A stretch of 53,783 nucleotides of DNA from Nocardia higoensis NBRC 100133 (GTDB lineage Bacteria > Actinomycetota > Actinomycetes > Mycobacteriales > Mycobacteriaceae), in NCBI RefSeq assembly GCF_000308595.1, contig NZ_BAGA01000061.1, positions 1 to 53,783 on the forward strand, in the 5' to 3' direction. The notes beneath the pieces were generated by a model. The model was not told the origin of the DNA, did not search any database, and saw nothing but the letters and a program-made list of their open reading frames with translations. Both the position numbers and the translations under genes were made by a program. Shown in pieces: positions 7,171-17,128 of this stretch (position 1 is the stretch's first letter; the number at the start of each line of letters is the position of its first letter).

Positions 7171-7413
7171 CCTCGGCGATCACGACCGACACGGCCGGCC
7201 CCATCAGCATTCGATTCAGCATCCGAGGCGTGACATCCCCGACGAGAACGGCCCGAGTGGACCGCCCGGCGCCGCGTCTCCCGGCTCGCACGGATGCACA
7301 GGCAGGCGAAAACACAAGTGGAACAGGGCGACCCGTGTGCGCCGGCCGGAGATCACTCCACCGGATGCCCGTCACGGTACCGACGAACGCGAGGCAGAAT
7401 CCGGGAGGTCGAG
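7171..7413 (+). other. Remaining rsmH leader region
   Basis: Together with the hairpin this makes a 343-nt gap between mraZ and rsmH. No second stem of comparable quality and no convincing promoter pair is visible; CAGAAT at 7395-7400 is a weak -10 candidate. Confidence 0.4.
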
Positions 7414-8388
7414 GTGAACCGTGAACAACGCGGCGCCCGTCATGTCCCGGTCCTGTTGCATCGTGCCGACGAATTGCTCGGCCCGGCGCTCACCGAACCG
7501 GGCGCGGTATACGTCGACGCCACACTGGGTTTGGGCGGTCACGCCGAGCACTTTCTGAGCACCTATCCCGAGCTGCGCCTGGTCGGCCTCGATCGCGACA
7601 CCGAGGCGCTGCGCCTTGCCGGTGAGCGCCTGGCGCGGTTCGCGGACCGGATCACCCTGGTGCACACGCGCTATGACGGGATCGCCGACGCGCTGGAACA
7701 GGCCGGGCTCGATCCGGTCGGTTCGGTCGCGGGCATCCTGATGGACCTCGGGGTCTCCTCGATGCAGCTCGACGAGGCCGACCGCGGATTCGCCTACTCG
7801 GTGGACGCGCCGCTGGACATGCGGATGGATCCCACCACCGGCATCACCGCCGCCGACGTCCTGAACACCTACAGCCACGGCGATCTCGCCCGGGTGCTGA
7901 AGAACTACGGCGAGGAGCGCTTCGCGGGCAAGATCGCCTCCGAAGTGCTGCGCAGGCGCGCCCAGAAACCTTTCACCAGCAGCGGGGAACTCGTCGAACT
8001 GCTCTACGCGACGATCCCGGCCGCCGCCCGCCGCACCGGCGGGCATCCAGCCAAGCGCACCTTCCAGGCGCTGCGGGTGGAGGTCAACGGCGAGCTCGAT
8101 TCGCTGCGGGCCGCGCTGCCCGCCGCGCTGGACTCCCTGCGGGTGGGCGGGCGGATCGTGGTCATGTCCTACCAGTCGCTCGAGGATCGGGTCGTCAAGC
8201 ACGAGCTGGCGGCGCGCACGACCTCGCGCACGCCGGTGGACCTGCCGGTCGAATTGCCGGGCATGGGACCGGAATTCCGGCTGCTGACGCGCGGCGCCGA
8301 GAAGGCGACCGAGCAGGAGATCGAGGAGAATCCGCGCGCCGCGCCGGTGCGGATGCGGGCGGCCGAGCGGATCGAGATGCCCTCGTGA
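7414..8388 (+). CDS. rsmH: 16S rRNA (cytosine-1402-N4)-methyltransferase RsmH
   Basis: A 324-residue SAM-dependent methyltransferase that modifies C1402 of 16S rRNA in the decoding centre. It begins H-V-P-V-L-L, has the SAM-binding motif [10 protein letters not shown] and the later [18 protein letters not shown] signature, and ends with the [11 protein letters not shown] family block. GTG at 7414 is 5 nt after GGGAGG and gives the usual length; a 40-residue longer frame from 7294 has no site and low conservation. It opens the main dcw operon after the hairpin leader. Confidence 0.96.
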   Translation: MNREQRGARHVPVLLHRADELLGPALTEPGAVYVDATLGLGGHAEHFLSTYPELRLVGLDRDTEALRLAGERLARFADRITLVHTRYDGIADALEQAGLDPVGSVAGILMDLGVSSMQLDEADRGFAYSVDAPLDMRMDPTTGITAADVLNTYSHGDLARVLKNYGEERFAGKIASEVLRRRAQKPFTSSGELVELLYATIPAAARRTGGHPAKRTFQALRVEVNGELDSLRAALPAALDSLRVGGRIVVMSYQSLEDRVVKHELAARTTSRTPVDLPVELPGMGPEFRLLTRGAEKATEQEIEENPRAAPVRMRAAERIEMPS

Positions 8389-8449
8389 GCGGGTGGCCGG
8401 AGTCGACGGGGTGGGGATGTCCATGCGGAGCAGAGGAGACGACGACGCC

Positions 8450-9325
8450 ATGAGTATTCGGACGCGCACGGTCCCTTCGCCGGGTCGTATCGCCCGCCGG
8501 GTGCAGGCCGCCGATCGGGTCAAATCCGGTGCCGCTCAACGCGCCTACGCCAAGCGGCGACTGCGCGTCGAACAACTCACCGACACTGCGCGCCTGCCGC
8601 GCACGACCTCGGCGATGTCGGGCCGGATCCCGTTCGTCGCCGCGATCATCGCGATGCTCGGCTGCGGTCTCGCGCTGACGCTGCTGCTCACCACCCGCGC
8701 CGCCGAGGACAGCTACCAGCTCAGCGACGCCAGGCAGCTCAATCGCACCCTGGCCGAGGAGCGCGCGGCGCTGCAGCGCGAGGTCGAGGCGGCCGACTCG
8801 GCGCCCGAACTGGCCGCGCGCGCACGCGAACTCGGCATGATCCCGGCCGACGACCCGGCTCGACTGTTGATCGCGCCGGACGGCGCGGTGATCGTGATCG
8901 GCAATCCGACTCCGGTCCAGGGCGCGCCCGCGCCGCCGCTGAACACCACCCCGCGGGATCCGTCGAACCCCGCCGCCCAAGGCGAACAGGTGGTTCCGCT
9001 GACCGCGGCGCTCACCCCGGTCCGCACCCCGGATCCGGCGACCGGCCCGCAACCCGCGCCCGCACCGCCCGCGCCCGCTCCGGCGCCGCCCGGTGATCCC
9101 GCCGCGCCTGCCGCGGGACAGCCCGCTCCGCCGGTCGCGGACGGTCAGCCCGTCCCGCCTGCCGAAGGACCGCCGGCCGAAGGACAGCCCGTCGAAGGGC
9201 AGCCCGTCGAAGGGCAGCCGCCCGCCGGGGAGCTGCCCGCCCCCGAGCCCGCCGTCGCGGCACCGGCTCCCGCGGTCGCGGAGGGTGTTCCGGCGCCGCC
9301 CACGCCGGTCGGAGCGCCCCGGTGA
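8450..9325 (+). CDS. ftsL: FtsL-like bitopic division protein with Pro-rich tail (Rv2164c-like)
   Basis: A 291-residue protein with a basic cytoplasmic N-terminus, one membrane helix at about residues 63-83, a short Leu/Glu/Ala coiled coil, then a long extracytoplasmic Pro/Ala-rich tail. Size, topology and position between rsmH and ftsI match the mycobacterial Rv2164c/FtsL protein, which helps recruit the septal synthase with FtsQ and FtsB. ATG at 8450 follows AGAGGAGA; a GTG at 8393 would add 19 residues. The tail contains four tandem E-G-Q-P-V-like pentapeptides encoded by 15-bp repeats. It overlaps ftsI by 4 nt. Confidence 0.85.
   Translation: MSIRTRTVPSPGRIARRVQAADRVKSGAAQRAYAKRRLRVEQLTDTARLPRTTSAMSGRIPFVAAIIAMLGCGLALTLLLTTRAAEDSYQLSDARQLNRTLAEERAALQREVEAADSAPELAARARELGMIPADDPARLLIAPDGAVIVIGNPTPVQGAPAPPLNTTPRDPSNPAAQGEQVVPLTAALTPVRTPDPATGPQPAPAPPAPAPAPPGDPAAPAAGQPAPPVADGQPVPPAEGPPAEGQPVEGQPVEGQPPAGELPAPEPAVAAPAPAVAEGVPAPPTPVGAPR
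9161..9220 (+). repeat. 15-bp tandem repeat (4 units) in the FtsL-like gene
   Basis: Four consecutive 15-bp units (starting at 9161, 9176, 9191 and 9206) encode variants of the pentapeptide A/V-E-G-Q-P. The reading frame is kept, so copy number could vary without breaking the protein. Confidence 0.8.
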
Positions 9326-11202
9326 CCCAGTCCAGGCCCGCACCGCCCCGGCGGCGCGGGCCGTCGGCATCCGGTAAACGTGCGCGCGCCGCCGGAGCGG
9401 ATCATCCGATGCGCCTGCGGCTCGGCGTCGGCCGGATCGTCATGCTCGTCGCGTTGGTGATGGTCGCGCTCCAATTGCTGTGGGTGCAGAGCGTTTCCGC
9501 GCCGGGACTGTCCGCGCAGGCGGCCAGCCAGCGCACCACCCGGCTCATCGACGAGGCCACCCGCGGACCCATCGTCGACCGCAACGGCAAGTCGCTGGCA
9601 TTCACGGTCTCGGCGAAGGCGCTGACCTTCCAGCCGGTGGCCGAGCGCGCGAATCTGCTGGAGGCGCGGGAGAAGGACGAGAAGGCTCCCGACCCCGAGC
9701 AGCGACTGCGTGATATCGCCAGGACCATTCACGAGAAGCTGGGCCCCGGCGGGCCCAAGGAATCGGAGCTGCTCGACAAGCTCAACAGCGACGAGTCCTT
9801 CGTGTATCTGGCACGCAGCGTCGATCCCCGGATCGCCACCGAGATCATGGTCGAGTTTCCGGAGGTCGGCTCGGAGCGCCAGGACATCCGCGAGTATCCC
9901 GGCGGCGCGCTGGCCGCCAATGTCGTCGGCGCGACCGGCTGGGACGGGCACGGGCTGATCGGCCTGGAATCGGCGCTGGACTCGGTGCTCGCCGGCACCG
10001 ACGGCTCGCACACCTACGACCGCGGCTCCGACGGGGCGGTCATCCCCGGCAGCTGGCGCGACAAGCAGCCCGCCGTCGACGGCAACCGGGTCGAGCTGAC
10101 CCTGGACTCGGATCTGCAGTACTACGTGCAGCAGCAGGTGCAGCTGGCCAAGCAGCGCTCCGGCGCGGCGGGAGCCTCCGCGGTGGTGCTCGACGCCAGG
10201 ACCGGGCAGGTGCTCGCGATGGCCAACGACAGCACCTTCAATCCCATGCTGGAGTCCAAGGATTGGACCGCCACCGGCAATCCGTCGGTGAGCGACCCGT
10301 TCGAACCCGGCTCGGTGAACAAGATCGTCACCGCCGCCGCGGCCATCGAATACGGCCTGACCACCCCCGACGAGGTGCACCAGGTGCCCGGTTCGATCCG
10401 GATGTCCGGGGTCACCGTCAGCGACGCCTGGACCCACGGCGTCGCGCCCTACACCACCACCGGCATCTTCGGTAAGTCCTCGAACGTGGGCACGCTGATG
10501 CTGGCCCAGCGCGTCGGCGAGGATCGCTTCGCGGATATGCTCTCGCGCTTCGGCCTCGGCCAGCGCACCGGTGTCGGCCTGCCCGGCGAGACCGCGGGAC
10601 AGGTCCCCGCGAGGGATCAGTGGTCCGGCGGCACCTTCGCCAATCTGCCCATCGGCCAGGGCCTGTCGATGTCGACCCTGCAGATGACCGGGATGTACCA
10701 GGCCATCGCCAACGACGGCGTGCGCATCCCACCGCGCATCGTGAAATCCATCGTCGCGCCGGACGGCTCGCGCACCGACGAACCGCAGCCCGAGGGCGTG
10801 CGGGTGGTCAGCGCGGAGACCGCGCGCACGCTGCGCACCATGTTCGAGTCGGTCACCCAGCACGATCCGATGGACGCCGATCAGAACGGCACCGGCATGC
10901 AGGCCGCGGTGGAGGGCTACCGGATCGCGGGCAAGACCGGAACCGCGCAGCAGATCGATCCGCGCTGCCAGTGCTATTCGTCGTCGAGCTACTGGATCAC
11001 CTTCGCCGGGATGGCACCCGCCGACGACCCGCGCTACGTGATCGGGCTGATGCTGGACAATCCGCAGCGCAGTTCCGATGGCAGCGGCGGGCAGTCCGCG
11101 GCTCCGCTGTTCCATTCCATCGCCTCCTGGGCGCTGCAGCGCGATCGCATTCCGCCCACCGCGGAGCCCGCCAGAAGGTTCGTGTTGCAGGCCGGTGCGT
11201 AG
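9322..11202 (+). CDS. ftsI: Septal peptidoglycan transpeptidase FtsI/PbpB (class B PBP)
   Basis: A 626-residue class B penicillin-binding protein that crosslinks septal peptidoglycan with FtsW. A basic N-terminus precedes one membrane helix at about 38-56, then the PBP dimerisation domain starting G-P-I-V-D-R-N-G, and the transpeptidase domain with S-V-N-K (nucleophile S331), S-S-N (386-388) and K-T-G-T-A (538-542). The V-N between Ser and Lys is the mycobacterial variant. The C-Q-C pair near 552-554 resembles the Cys pair in mycobacterial PbpB. GTG at 9322 overlaps the ftsL stop (GTGA). Confidence 0.97.
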   Translation: MTQSRPAPPRRRGPSASGKRARAAGADHPMRLRLGVGRIVMLVALVMVALQLLWVQSVSAPGLSAQAASQRTTRLIDEATRGPIVDRNGKSLAFTVSAKALTFQPVAERANLLEAREKDEKAPDPEQRLRDIARTIHEKLGPGGPKESELLDKLNSDESFVYLARSVDPRIATEIMVEFPEVGSERQDIREYPGGALAANVVGATGWDGHGLIGLESALDSVLAGTDGSHTYDRGSDGAVIPGSWRDKQPAVDGNRVELTLDSDLQYYVQQQVQLAKQRSGAAGASAVVLDARTGQVLAMANDSTFNPMLESKDWTATGNPSVSDPFEPGSVNKIVTAAAAIEYGLTTPDEVHQVPGSIRMSGVTVSDAWTHGVAPYTTTGIFGKSSNVGTLMLAQRVGEDRFADMLSRFGLGQRTGVGLPGETAGQVPARDQWSGGTFANLPIGQGLSMSTLQMTGMYQAIANDGVRIPPRIVKSIVAPDGSRTDEPQPEGVRVVSAETARTLRTMFESVTQHDPMDADQNGTGMQAAVEGYRIAGKTGTAQQIDPRCQCYSSSSYWITFAGMAPADDPRYVIGLMLDNPQRSSDGSGGQSAAPLFHSIASWALQRDRIPPTAEPARRFVLQAGA

Positions 11203-11374
11203 CGGTCCGTGGGAGGATTCCGGCACGGTGGCGCGGGCGTCGGACCGTGCTCACGCGGGCGTGGGTGCGGGGAAGGTCGAGCCGCGTTGCCCGCCGATGG
11301 GCGCACGTCGGTAACCTGACTTGCCGCGACCTTCGCGGTGTCCGCTGAAATCCGCCCCCTCGGAGAGGAGCAAG

Positions 11375-12967
11375 GTGCCCCAGCAGTCCAGCCGGCCCGT
11401 GCTGCGGCCGGTCGATCCACCGACCACGCCGCTGTCCACGGTGTCGGCGCTGACCGGCGCCGAACCGGCCACGCCCGGCGTGCCGGTCGACGAAGTGAGT
11501 ATCACCGGTATCGAGCAACGCTCCGATGCGGTGTTACCCGGCGATCTGTTCGCCGCGCTGCCCGGCGCCCGCGCGCACGGCGCCCGATTCGCCCGGGCGG
11601 CCGTCGAGCGCGGCGCGGTGGCGGTGTTCACCGACGCCGAGGGCGCCGCGCAGCTCGGCGAGCTACCTGTTCCGGTGCTGGTGCGTGAGCGCCCGCGCGA
11701 GGTGCTCGGCGAGCTCTCCGCCGCGCTGTACGGGCATCCGTCGCGGCGACTGCGGCTGGTGGGCATCACCGGCACCTCCGGCAAGACCACCACCTCCTAT
11801 CTGGTGGAGGCCGCGCTGGCCGCCGCCGGACTGTCCACGGCGTTGATCGGCACCATCGAGACCCGCATCGGCGGAGCACGGGTGCCCAGCGCGCTGACCA
11901 CCCCGGAAGCCCCGCAGTTGCACGCGATGTTCGCGCTGATGGTGGAGCAGGGCGTGCAGGCGGTGGTGATGGAGGTGTCCAGCCACGCGCTGGCCCTGGG
12001 GCGCGTCGACGGCGTGCGCTTCGACGTGGGCGCGTTCACGAACCTGTCCCAGGACCACCTGGATTTCCACGCCGACTTCGAGGACTACTTCGCGGCCAAG
12101 CGCAGGCTCTTCGAGGTGTCCTCGCCGGTGGCCGCGCGCACCGCGGTGATCTGCGTCGACGACGCGTGGGGCAGGCGGCTGGCCGACAGCCTTCCCGGCC
12201 CGGTGCGGGTCGCGGCGTCGGCGGGCGAGGAGATCGCCGCCGACTGGCGGGTCGCGGGTCCGGTCCGGACCAGGGGCGGCGAGCAGGAGTTCACCGCCAC
12301 CGGGCCCGCCGGTGAGTTCCCGATGCGGTTGCGGCTGCCCGGCCGCTACAACGTCGCCAACGGGCTGCTCGCCCTGGCCGTGTGCGCGGCCGCGGGCGTC
12401 GATCCGGCGGTCGCCGCGCCCGCGCTGGGCGAGGTGGACGTGCCGGGCCGGATGCAACGGGTGGAGGCAGGCCAGGATTTCCTGGCCGTGGTCGACTACG
12501 CGCACAAGCCCGCCGCGCTGGAATCGGTCATCGCGACCCTGCGTGAGCACCTGGCCGCCGGTGATCCGGCCGCGCCGGGCAGACTGGCCGTGGTCGTCGG
12601 CGCGGGCGGGGACCGGGACGCGGGCAAGCGGGCCCTGATGGGCGCGGCCGCGGCGCGCGGCGCCGACCTGCTCGTCATCACCGACGACAATCCGCGCAGC
12701 GAGGACCCGGCCGCCATCCGGGCCGCGCTGCGGGCGGGCGCGCTCGACGTGCCCGCGCAGGTGCGTGGCGAGGTGCTCGAGGTCGGTGACCGGGCCGAGG
12801 CGATCGAGGCCGCCGTACGCTGGGCGCGCCGCGGTGACGCGGTGCTGATCGCGGGCAAGGGCCACGAGGCGGGGCAGGAGATCGAGGGGGTCAAGTACCC
12901 GTTCGACGATCGCGAGGTGCTGGCGGCGGCCCTGGCGCGCAAGACGGGCGCGGAGGCACACACGTGA
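11375..12967 (+). CDS. murE: UDP-MurNAc-tripeptide synthetase MurE (meso-DAP adding)
   Basis: A 530-residue cytoplasmic Mur ligase that adds meso-diaminopimelate to UDP-MurNAc-L-Ala-D-Glu. The ATP loop G-I-T-G-T-S-G-K-T-T-T lies in the central domain, and the substrate-selecting D-N-P-R motif occurs in I-T-D-D-N-P-R-S-E, which indicates DAP and not lysine. GTG at 11375 lies 4 nt after GGAGAGGAG and is preferred over an upstream ATG at 11321. It is separated from ftsI by 172 nt with no confident promoter, and from murF by 97 nt. Confidence 0.96.
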   Translation: MPQQSSRPVLRPVDPPTTPLSTVSALTGAEPATPGVPVDEVSITGIEQRSDAVLPGDLFAALPGARAHGARFARAAVERGAVAVFTDAEGAAQLGELPVPVLVRERPREVLGELSAALYGHPSRRLRLVGITGTSGKTTTSYLVEAALAAAGLSTALIGTIETRIGGARVPSALTTPEAPQLHAMFALMVEQGVQAVVMEVSSHALALGRVDGVRFDVGAFTNLSQDHLDFHADFEDYFAAKRRLFEVSSPVAARTAVICVDDAWGRRLADSLPGPVRVAASAGEEIAADWRVAGPVRTRGGEQEFTATGPAGEFPMRLRLPGRYNVANGLLALAVCAAAGVDPAVAAPALGEVDVPGRMQRVEAGQDFLAVVDYAHKPAALESVIATLREHLAAGDPAAPGRLAVVVGAGGDRDAGKRALMGAAAARGADLLVITDDNPRSEDPAAIRAALRAGALDVPAQVRGEVLEVGDRAEAIEAAVRWARRGDAVLIAGKGHEAGQEIEGVKYPFDDREVLAAALARKTGAEAHT

Positions 12968-13064
12968 ACGGTGAAGCGGTACAGCATGTTCGGCACGATG
13001 GGTCCGAAAGTGGCCCGGGAGATGCCCGTTCGGATCGGACGGGCACGGAGGACTTGACGGTTTC

Positions 13065-14564
13065 ATGATCGAGATGACACTGCGGGAGATCGCGGAGGTC
13101 GTGGGCGGCACGCTGCACGACGTCGCAGACCCGGAGGTGCGGGTGACCGGTACGGCCGAATTCGATTCGCGCCGTATCGGTGCGGGGGATCTGTTCCTGG
13201 CGCTGCCGGGTGAACGGGCCGACGGACACGATTACGCGCAGGCCGCCGTCGCCGCGGGTGCGGCGGCGGTGCTGGCCGCGCGACCGGTCGGCGTGCCCGC
13301 GATCGTGGTGACGCCGAGCCCGGGCACGGTGCCCGCGGGTGCGCTCGCGGTCGCCCACGACCCGGACGGTTCGGGCGCGGCGGTGCTGGCCGCCTTGGCG
13401 GCGCTGGCCCGGTACAGCGTCGAGAAGCTCACCGCGACAAGCGGTCTGGACGTGATCGGGGTGACCGGTTCCTCCGGTAAGACCTCCACGAAGGATCTGC
13501 TGGCCGCGGCGCTCGCGCCACTGGGCCCGGTGGTCGCGCCGCCCGGTTCGTTCAACAACGAACTCGGTCATCCCTGGACGGCCCTGCGCGCCGGCGCCGA
13601 CACCCGGTTCCTGGTGCTGGAGCTGTCAGCGCGCGGACCCGGCCACATCGCCGCGCTGGCGCGGGTGGCGCCGCCGCGCATCGGCGTGGTGCTCAATGTC
13701 GGCACCGCGCATCTCGGCGAGTTCGGCAGCCGCGAGGCCATCGCCCGCACCAAGGGCGAGCTGGTCGAGGCGCTGCCCGAGCACGGTCTGGCAGTGCTCA
13801 ACGCCGACGACCCGCAGGTCGCCGCGATGGCCACCCGCACGAAGGCCAGGGTGGTCACCTTCGGTCAGGCCGCGGGCGCGGACTTCCGGGCGAGCGAGGT
13901 GAGCCTCGACGCCGAGGCGCGCGCCTCCTTCACCCTGCACACCCCGGCCGGATCCACCGCGGTCCGGCTGGCCGTGCACGGCGAGCATCAGGTCGGCAAC
14001 GCGCTGGCCGTCGCCGCCGTGGCCGCCGAGTGCGGCGCCGATCTGGACACCATCGCCGCCGCGCTGTCGGGGGCCCGCGCGGCGTCCGCGCGCCGGATGG
14101 ATGTGCGCACGACTCCCGTGGGCGTGACGGTGGTCAACGACTCCTACAACGCCAACCCCGATTCGGTCCGCGCCGCGCTCAAGGCACTGGTCACCATGGC
14201 CAGGGCCGGCGGCACCCGGCGCCGCAGCTGGGCGGTGCTCGGCGAGATGGCCGAGCTGGGCGAAGAATCGGTGGTCGAGCACGACGCCATCGGCAGGCTC
14301 GCGGTGCGCCTGGATGTCGACCGGCTGGTCGTCGTGGGCACCGGACGCCCCTCCCGGGGAATGCACCAGGGCGCGGTGATGGAAGGCTCGTGGGGCGAGG
14401 AGTCGGTGCTGGTGCCCGACATCGACGCCGCGCTGGCCCTGCTCGACGAGGAAGTCGAGCCGGGTGACGTGGTGCTGGTGAAGGCATCGCAGTCGGTGGG
14501 CCTGTGGCGGGTCGCCGAGCATCTGACCCGCGCGGCGGGCAGCGACACGGAGGCAGCGCAGTGA
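13065..14564 (+). CDS. murF: UDP-MurNAc-tripeptide--D-Ala-D-Ala ligase MurF
   Basis: A 499-residue Mur ligase that finishes the cytoplasmic pentapeptide by adding D-Ala-D-Ala. It starts [15 protein letters not shown], like the mycobacterial enzyme, with the N-terminal F-D-S-R-R substrate loop, the P-loop [12 protein letters not shown] and the N-D-S-Y-N-A-N-P-D motif specific to MurF. GGAGGA lies 11 nt upstream; a second ATG two codons later is possible. It overlaps mraY by 4 nt. Confidence 0.97.
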   Translation: MIEMTLREIAEVVGGTLHDVADPEVRVTGTAEFDSRRIGAGDLFLALPGERADGHDYAQAAVAAGAAAVLAARPVGVPAIVVTPSPGTVPAGALAVAHDPDGSGAAVLAALAALARYSVEKLTATSGLDVIGVTGSSGKTSTKDLLAAALAPLGPVVAPPGSFNNELGHPWTALRAGADTRFLVLELSARGPGHIAALARVAPPRIGVVLNVGTAHLGEFGSREAIARTKGELVEALPEHGLAVLNADDPQVAAMATRTKARVVTFGQAAGADFRASEVSLDAEARASFTLHTPAGSTAVRLAVHGEHQVGNALAVAAVAAECGADLDTIAAALSGARAASARRMDVRTTPVGVTVVNDSYNANPDSVRAALKALVTMARAGGTRRRSWAVLGEMAELGEESVVEHDAIGRLAVRLDVDRLVVVGTGRPSRGMHQGAVMEGSWGEESVLVPDIDAALALLDEEVEPGDVVLVKASQSVGLWRVAEHLTRAAGSDTEAAQ

Positions 14565-15637
14565 GACAGATCCTATTCGCGGCGGCGATCGCGCTGACGG
14601 TGTCGATTCTGTTGACCCCGTTGCTGATCAAGTTCTTCGCCAAACAGGGCTTCGGACAGGAGATCCGGGTCGACGGCCCCGCCAGCCATCAGGCCAAGCG
14701 CGGTACGCCGACCATGGGCGGCGTCGCCATCCTCATCGGCATGTGGGCCGGTTACCTCGGCTCGCACCTGATCGGCATCGGCTACGACGCCGAAGGCCCC
14801 TCGGCCTCGGCGCTGCTGGTGCTCGGCCTGGCCACCGCGCTGGGCGCGGTCGGCTTCCTCGACGATTTCATCAAGCTGCGCAAGGGCCGCAATCTCGGTC
14901 TCACCGCCGCGGGCAAGTACATCGGCCAGCTCACCGCCGCCATCGTGTTCGGCATCCTGGCGCTGCAGTTCAAGGGCGAGAACGGACTCACCCCCGCCAG
15001 CACGCACCTGTCGTATGTCCGCGACATCACCACGGTGTCGATGGGCGTGATCGTGTTCGTCGCCTTCGTCTGCCTGGTCGTGGTCGCCTGGTCCAACGCG
15101 GTCAACCTGACCGACGGCCTCGACGGCCTGGCCGCGGGCTCGATGAGCCTGGTGCTCGGCGGCTACGTGATCATCACCTTCTGGCAGTACTACCACGCCT
15201 GCGCCATCAAGCCGGAAGCCGGTTGCTACAACGTGCGCGACCCGCTCGACCTCGCTCTGGTGTGCGCGGCGGGTACCGCGGCCTGCATCGGATTCCTGTG
15301 GTGGAACGCCGCTCCGGCCAAGATCTTCATGGGCGACACCGGTTCGCTCGCGCTCGGCGGTCTGATCGCCGGCCTGTCCATCACCACCCGCACCGAGCTG
15401 CTGATGGTCGTTATCGGCGCGTTGTTCGTCGCCGAGGCGGCGTCGGTGGTGCTGCAGGTGGCGGTGTTCCGCACCACGCGCAACCGGCTGTTCAAGATGG
15501 CGCCGTTCCACCACCACTTCGAACTCAGCAAGTGGGCGGAGACGACGGTCATCATTCGGTTCTGGCTGCTGGCCGCGATGGCCTCGGCGGTCGGACTCGG
15601 TCTGTTCTACAGCGAATACCTCTCCGCGGTCGGGTGA
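14561..15637 (+). CDS. mraY: Phospho-MurNAc-pentapeptide transferase MraY
   Basis: A 358-residue membrane enzyme with about ten helices that moves phospho-MurNAc-pentapeptide to undecaprenyl phosphate, forming lipid I. Hallmarks are [14 protein letters not shown] (catalytic Asp pair), [21 protein letters not shown] and the H-H-H-F-E motif near the C-terminus. GTG at 14561 overlaps the murF stop. Complete and of normal length. Confidence 0.97.
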   Translation: MRQILFAAAIALTVSILLTPLLIKFFAKQGFGQEIRVDGPASHQAKRGTPTMGGVAILIGMWAGYLGSHLIGIGYDAEGPSASALLVLGLATALGAVGFLDDFIKLRKGRNLGLTAAGKYIGQLTAAIVFGILALQFKGENGLTPASTHLSYVRDITTVSMGVIVFVAFVCLVVVAWSNAVNLTDGLDGLAAGSMSLVLGGYVIITFWQYYHACAIKPEAGCYNVRDPLDLALVCAAGTAACIGFLWWNAAPAKIFMGDTGSLALGGLIAGLSITTRTELLMVVIGALFVAEAASVVLQVAVFRTTRNRLFKMAPFHHHFELSKWAETTVIIRFWLLAAMASAVGLGLFYSEYLSAVG

Positions 15638-15643
15638 TCCAGG

Positions 15644-17128
15644 ATGGTCGAACATTCTCCGCGGGCCCTGCGCTCACCGGGGCCCATGCTGGAATTCCTG
15701 CGTGGCCGTGACGTTCTCGTCGCCGGCTGGGGCGTCTCCGGGCGCTCGCTGATCGAGCCGTTGCGCGATATCGGGGCGCACCCGGTGGTGACCGACAACG
15801 GCGCGGCCGCCCTGGCCGAAGCCGCCGGGCTGGGGCTGGAGGTCGCCACCGCCGTCGAGCTCGAATCGGCCGATCTGAGCCGGTTCGCGCTGGTCATCAC
15901 CAGCCCCGGCTGGCGGCCCGACTCGCCGGTGCTGGTCTCGGCGGTCACCGAGGGCATCCCCGTCTGGGGCGACGTCGAATTCGCCTGGTGGGTCGATCAG
16001 GCCCGCATCTACGGGCCGGTGCGCAAGTGGCTGGTGATCACCGGCACCAACGGCAAGACCACCACCACCCAGATGACGCACTCGATCCTGCGCGCCGCGG
16101 GCATCCCCAGCGTGGCCTGCGGCAATATCGGCCTGCCGATCCTGGACGCGCTGCGCCGCAATCCCGGCCCGCAGGTGCTCGCGGTGGAGCTGTCCTCCTT
16201 CCAGCTGCACTGGGCGCCGTCGGTGCGTCCGGAGGCAGGCGTGGTGCTCAATGTCGCCGAGGACCATCTGGACTGGCACGGTGGGCTCGACGCCTACGCC
16301 GCCGCCAAGTCCAGGGCGTTGGTCGGACGGGTCGGCGTGGTCGGCCTCGACGATCCGGTGGCCGCCTCGCTGGCGCGGCGCTCGAAGGCCAAGCGCACGG
16401 TCGGCTTCAAGATCGGCGTGCCCGCCGACGGTGAACTCGGCGTGGTCGACGGCAAGCTCCTCGACCGGGCCTTCACCAAGGCCGCGATCCTGGCCGAGGT
16501 CGGCGACATCAGCCCGCCGGGACCGGCCGGGGTCGCCGACGCGCTCGCCGCGTCGGCGCTGACCAGGGCGATCGATGTGGCGCCGCAGTTCGTCAAGGAG
16601 GGCTTGCAGGAGCACAAGGTGGGCCCGCACCGGGCGGCGTTCGTGCGCGAACTCGGCGGCGTCGAATTCATCGACGACTCCAAGGCCACCAACCCGCACG
16701 CGGCGCGTTCGTCGATCCTGGCGCACCAGAGCGTGATCTGGATCGCGGGCGGGCTGCTCAAGGGCGCCGGTGTCGAGGACCTGATCGAAGAGGTCGCCGA
16801 ACATCTGGTCGCCGCCGTGCTGATCGGGGCCGACGCACCGGTGATCGCCGACGCGCTCGCGCGACACGCGCCCGAAGTCCCCGTGGTCGAGGTCCGCACG
16901 GGTGACGATGCTGGGATGGCCGACGACCCGAACCGACCGAACCAGGCCGACGCCGTGATGGCGCACGCCGTGCGCACGGCCGCCGGGTTCGCCCGCAGCG
17001 GCGACACCGTGCTGCTGGCGCCGGCCGCCGCCTCGCTGGACATGTTCGCCGACTACACCCACCGTGGACGCAGCTTCGCCGATGCGGTGCACGCGCTGGA
17101 AGACGGTGACCTCGGGCGGGAGCCGTGA
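15644..17128 (+). CDS. murD: UDP-MurNAc-L-Ala--D-Glu ligase MurD
   Basis: A 494-residue Mur ligase adding D-glutamate to UDP-MurNAc-L-Ala. The N-terminal Rossmann motif is V-L-V-A-G-W-G-V-S-G, the ATP loop T-G-T-N-G-K-T-T-T-T, and the C-terminal domain has D-D-S-K-A-T-N-P-H, characteristic of MurD. ATG at 15644 lies 6 nt after mraY; an internal ATG at 15686 would start M-L-E-F-L-R-G-R-D-V-L-V and align better with some relatives, and neither has a strong ribosome-binding site. It overlaps ftsW by 4 nt. Confidence 0.96.
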   Translation: MVEHSPRALRSPGPMLEFLRGRDVLVAGWGVSGRSLIEPLRDIGAHPVVTDNGAAALAEAAGLGLEVATAVELESADLSRFALVITSPGWRPDSPVLVSAVTEGIPVWGDVEFAWWVDQARIYGPVRKWLVITGTNGKTTTTQMTHSILRAAGIPSVACGNIGLPILDALRRNPGPQVLAVELSSFQLHWAPSVRPEAGVVLNVAEDHLDWHGGLDAYAAAKSRALVGRVGVVGLDDPVAASLARRSKAKRTVGFKIGVPADGELGVVDGKLLDRAFTKAAILAEVGDISPPGPAGVADALAASALTRAIDVAPQFVKEGLQEHKVGPHRAAFVRELGGVEFIDDSKATNPHAARSSILAHQSVIWIAGGLLKGAGVEDLIEEVAEHLVAAVLIGADAPVIADALARHAPEVPVVEVRTGDDAGMADDPNRPNQADAVMAHAVRTAAGFARSGDTVLLAPAAASLDMFADYTHRGRSFADAVHALEDGDLGREP

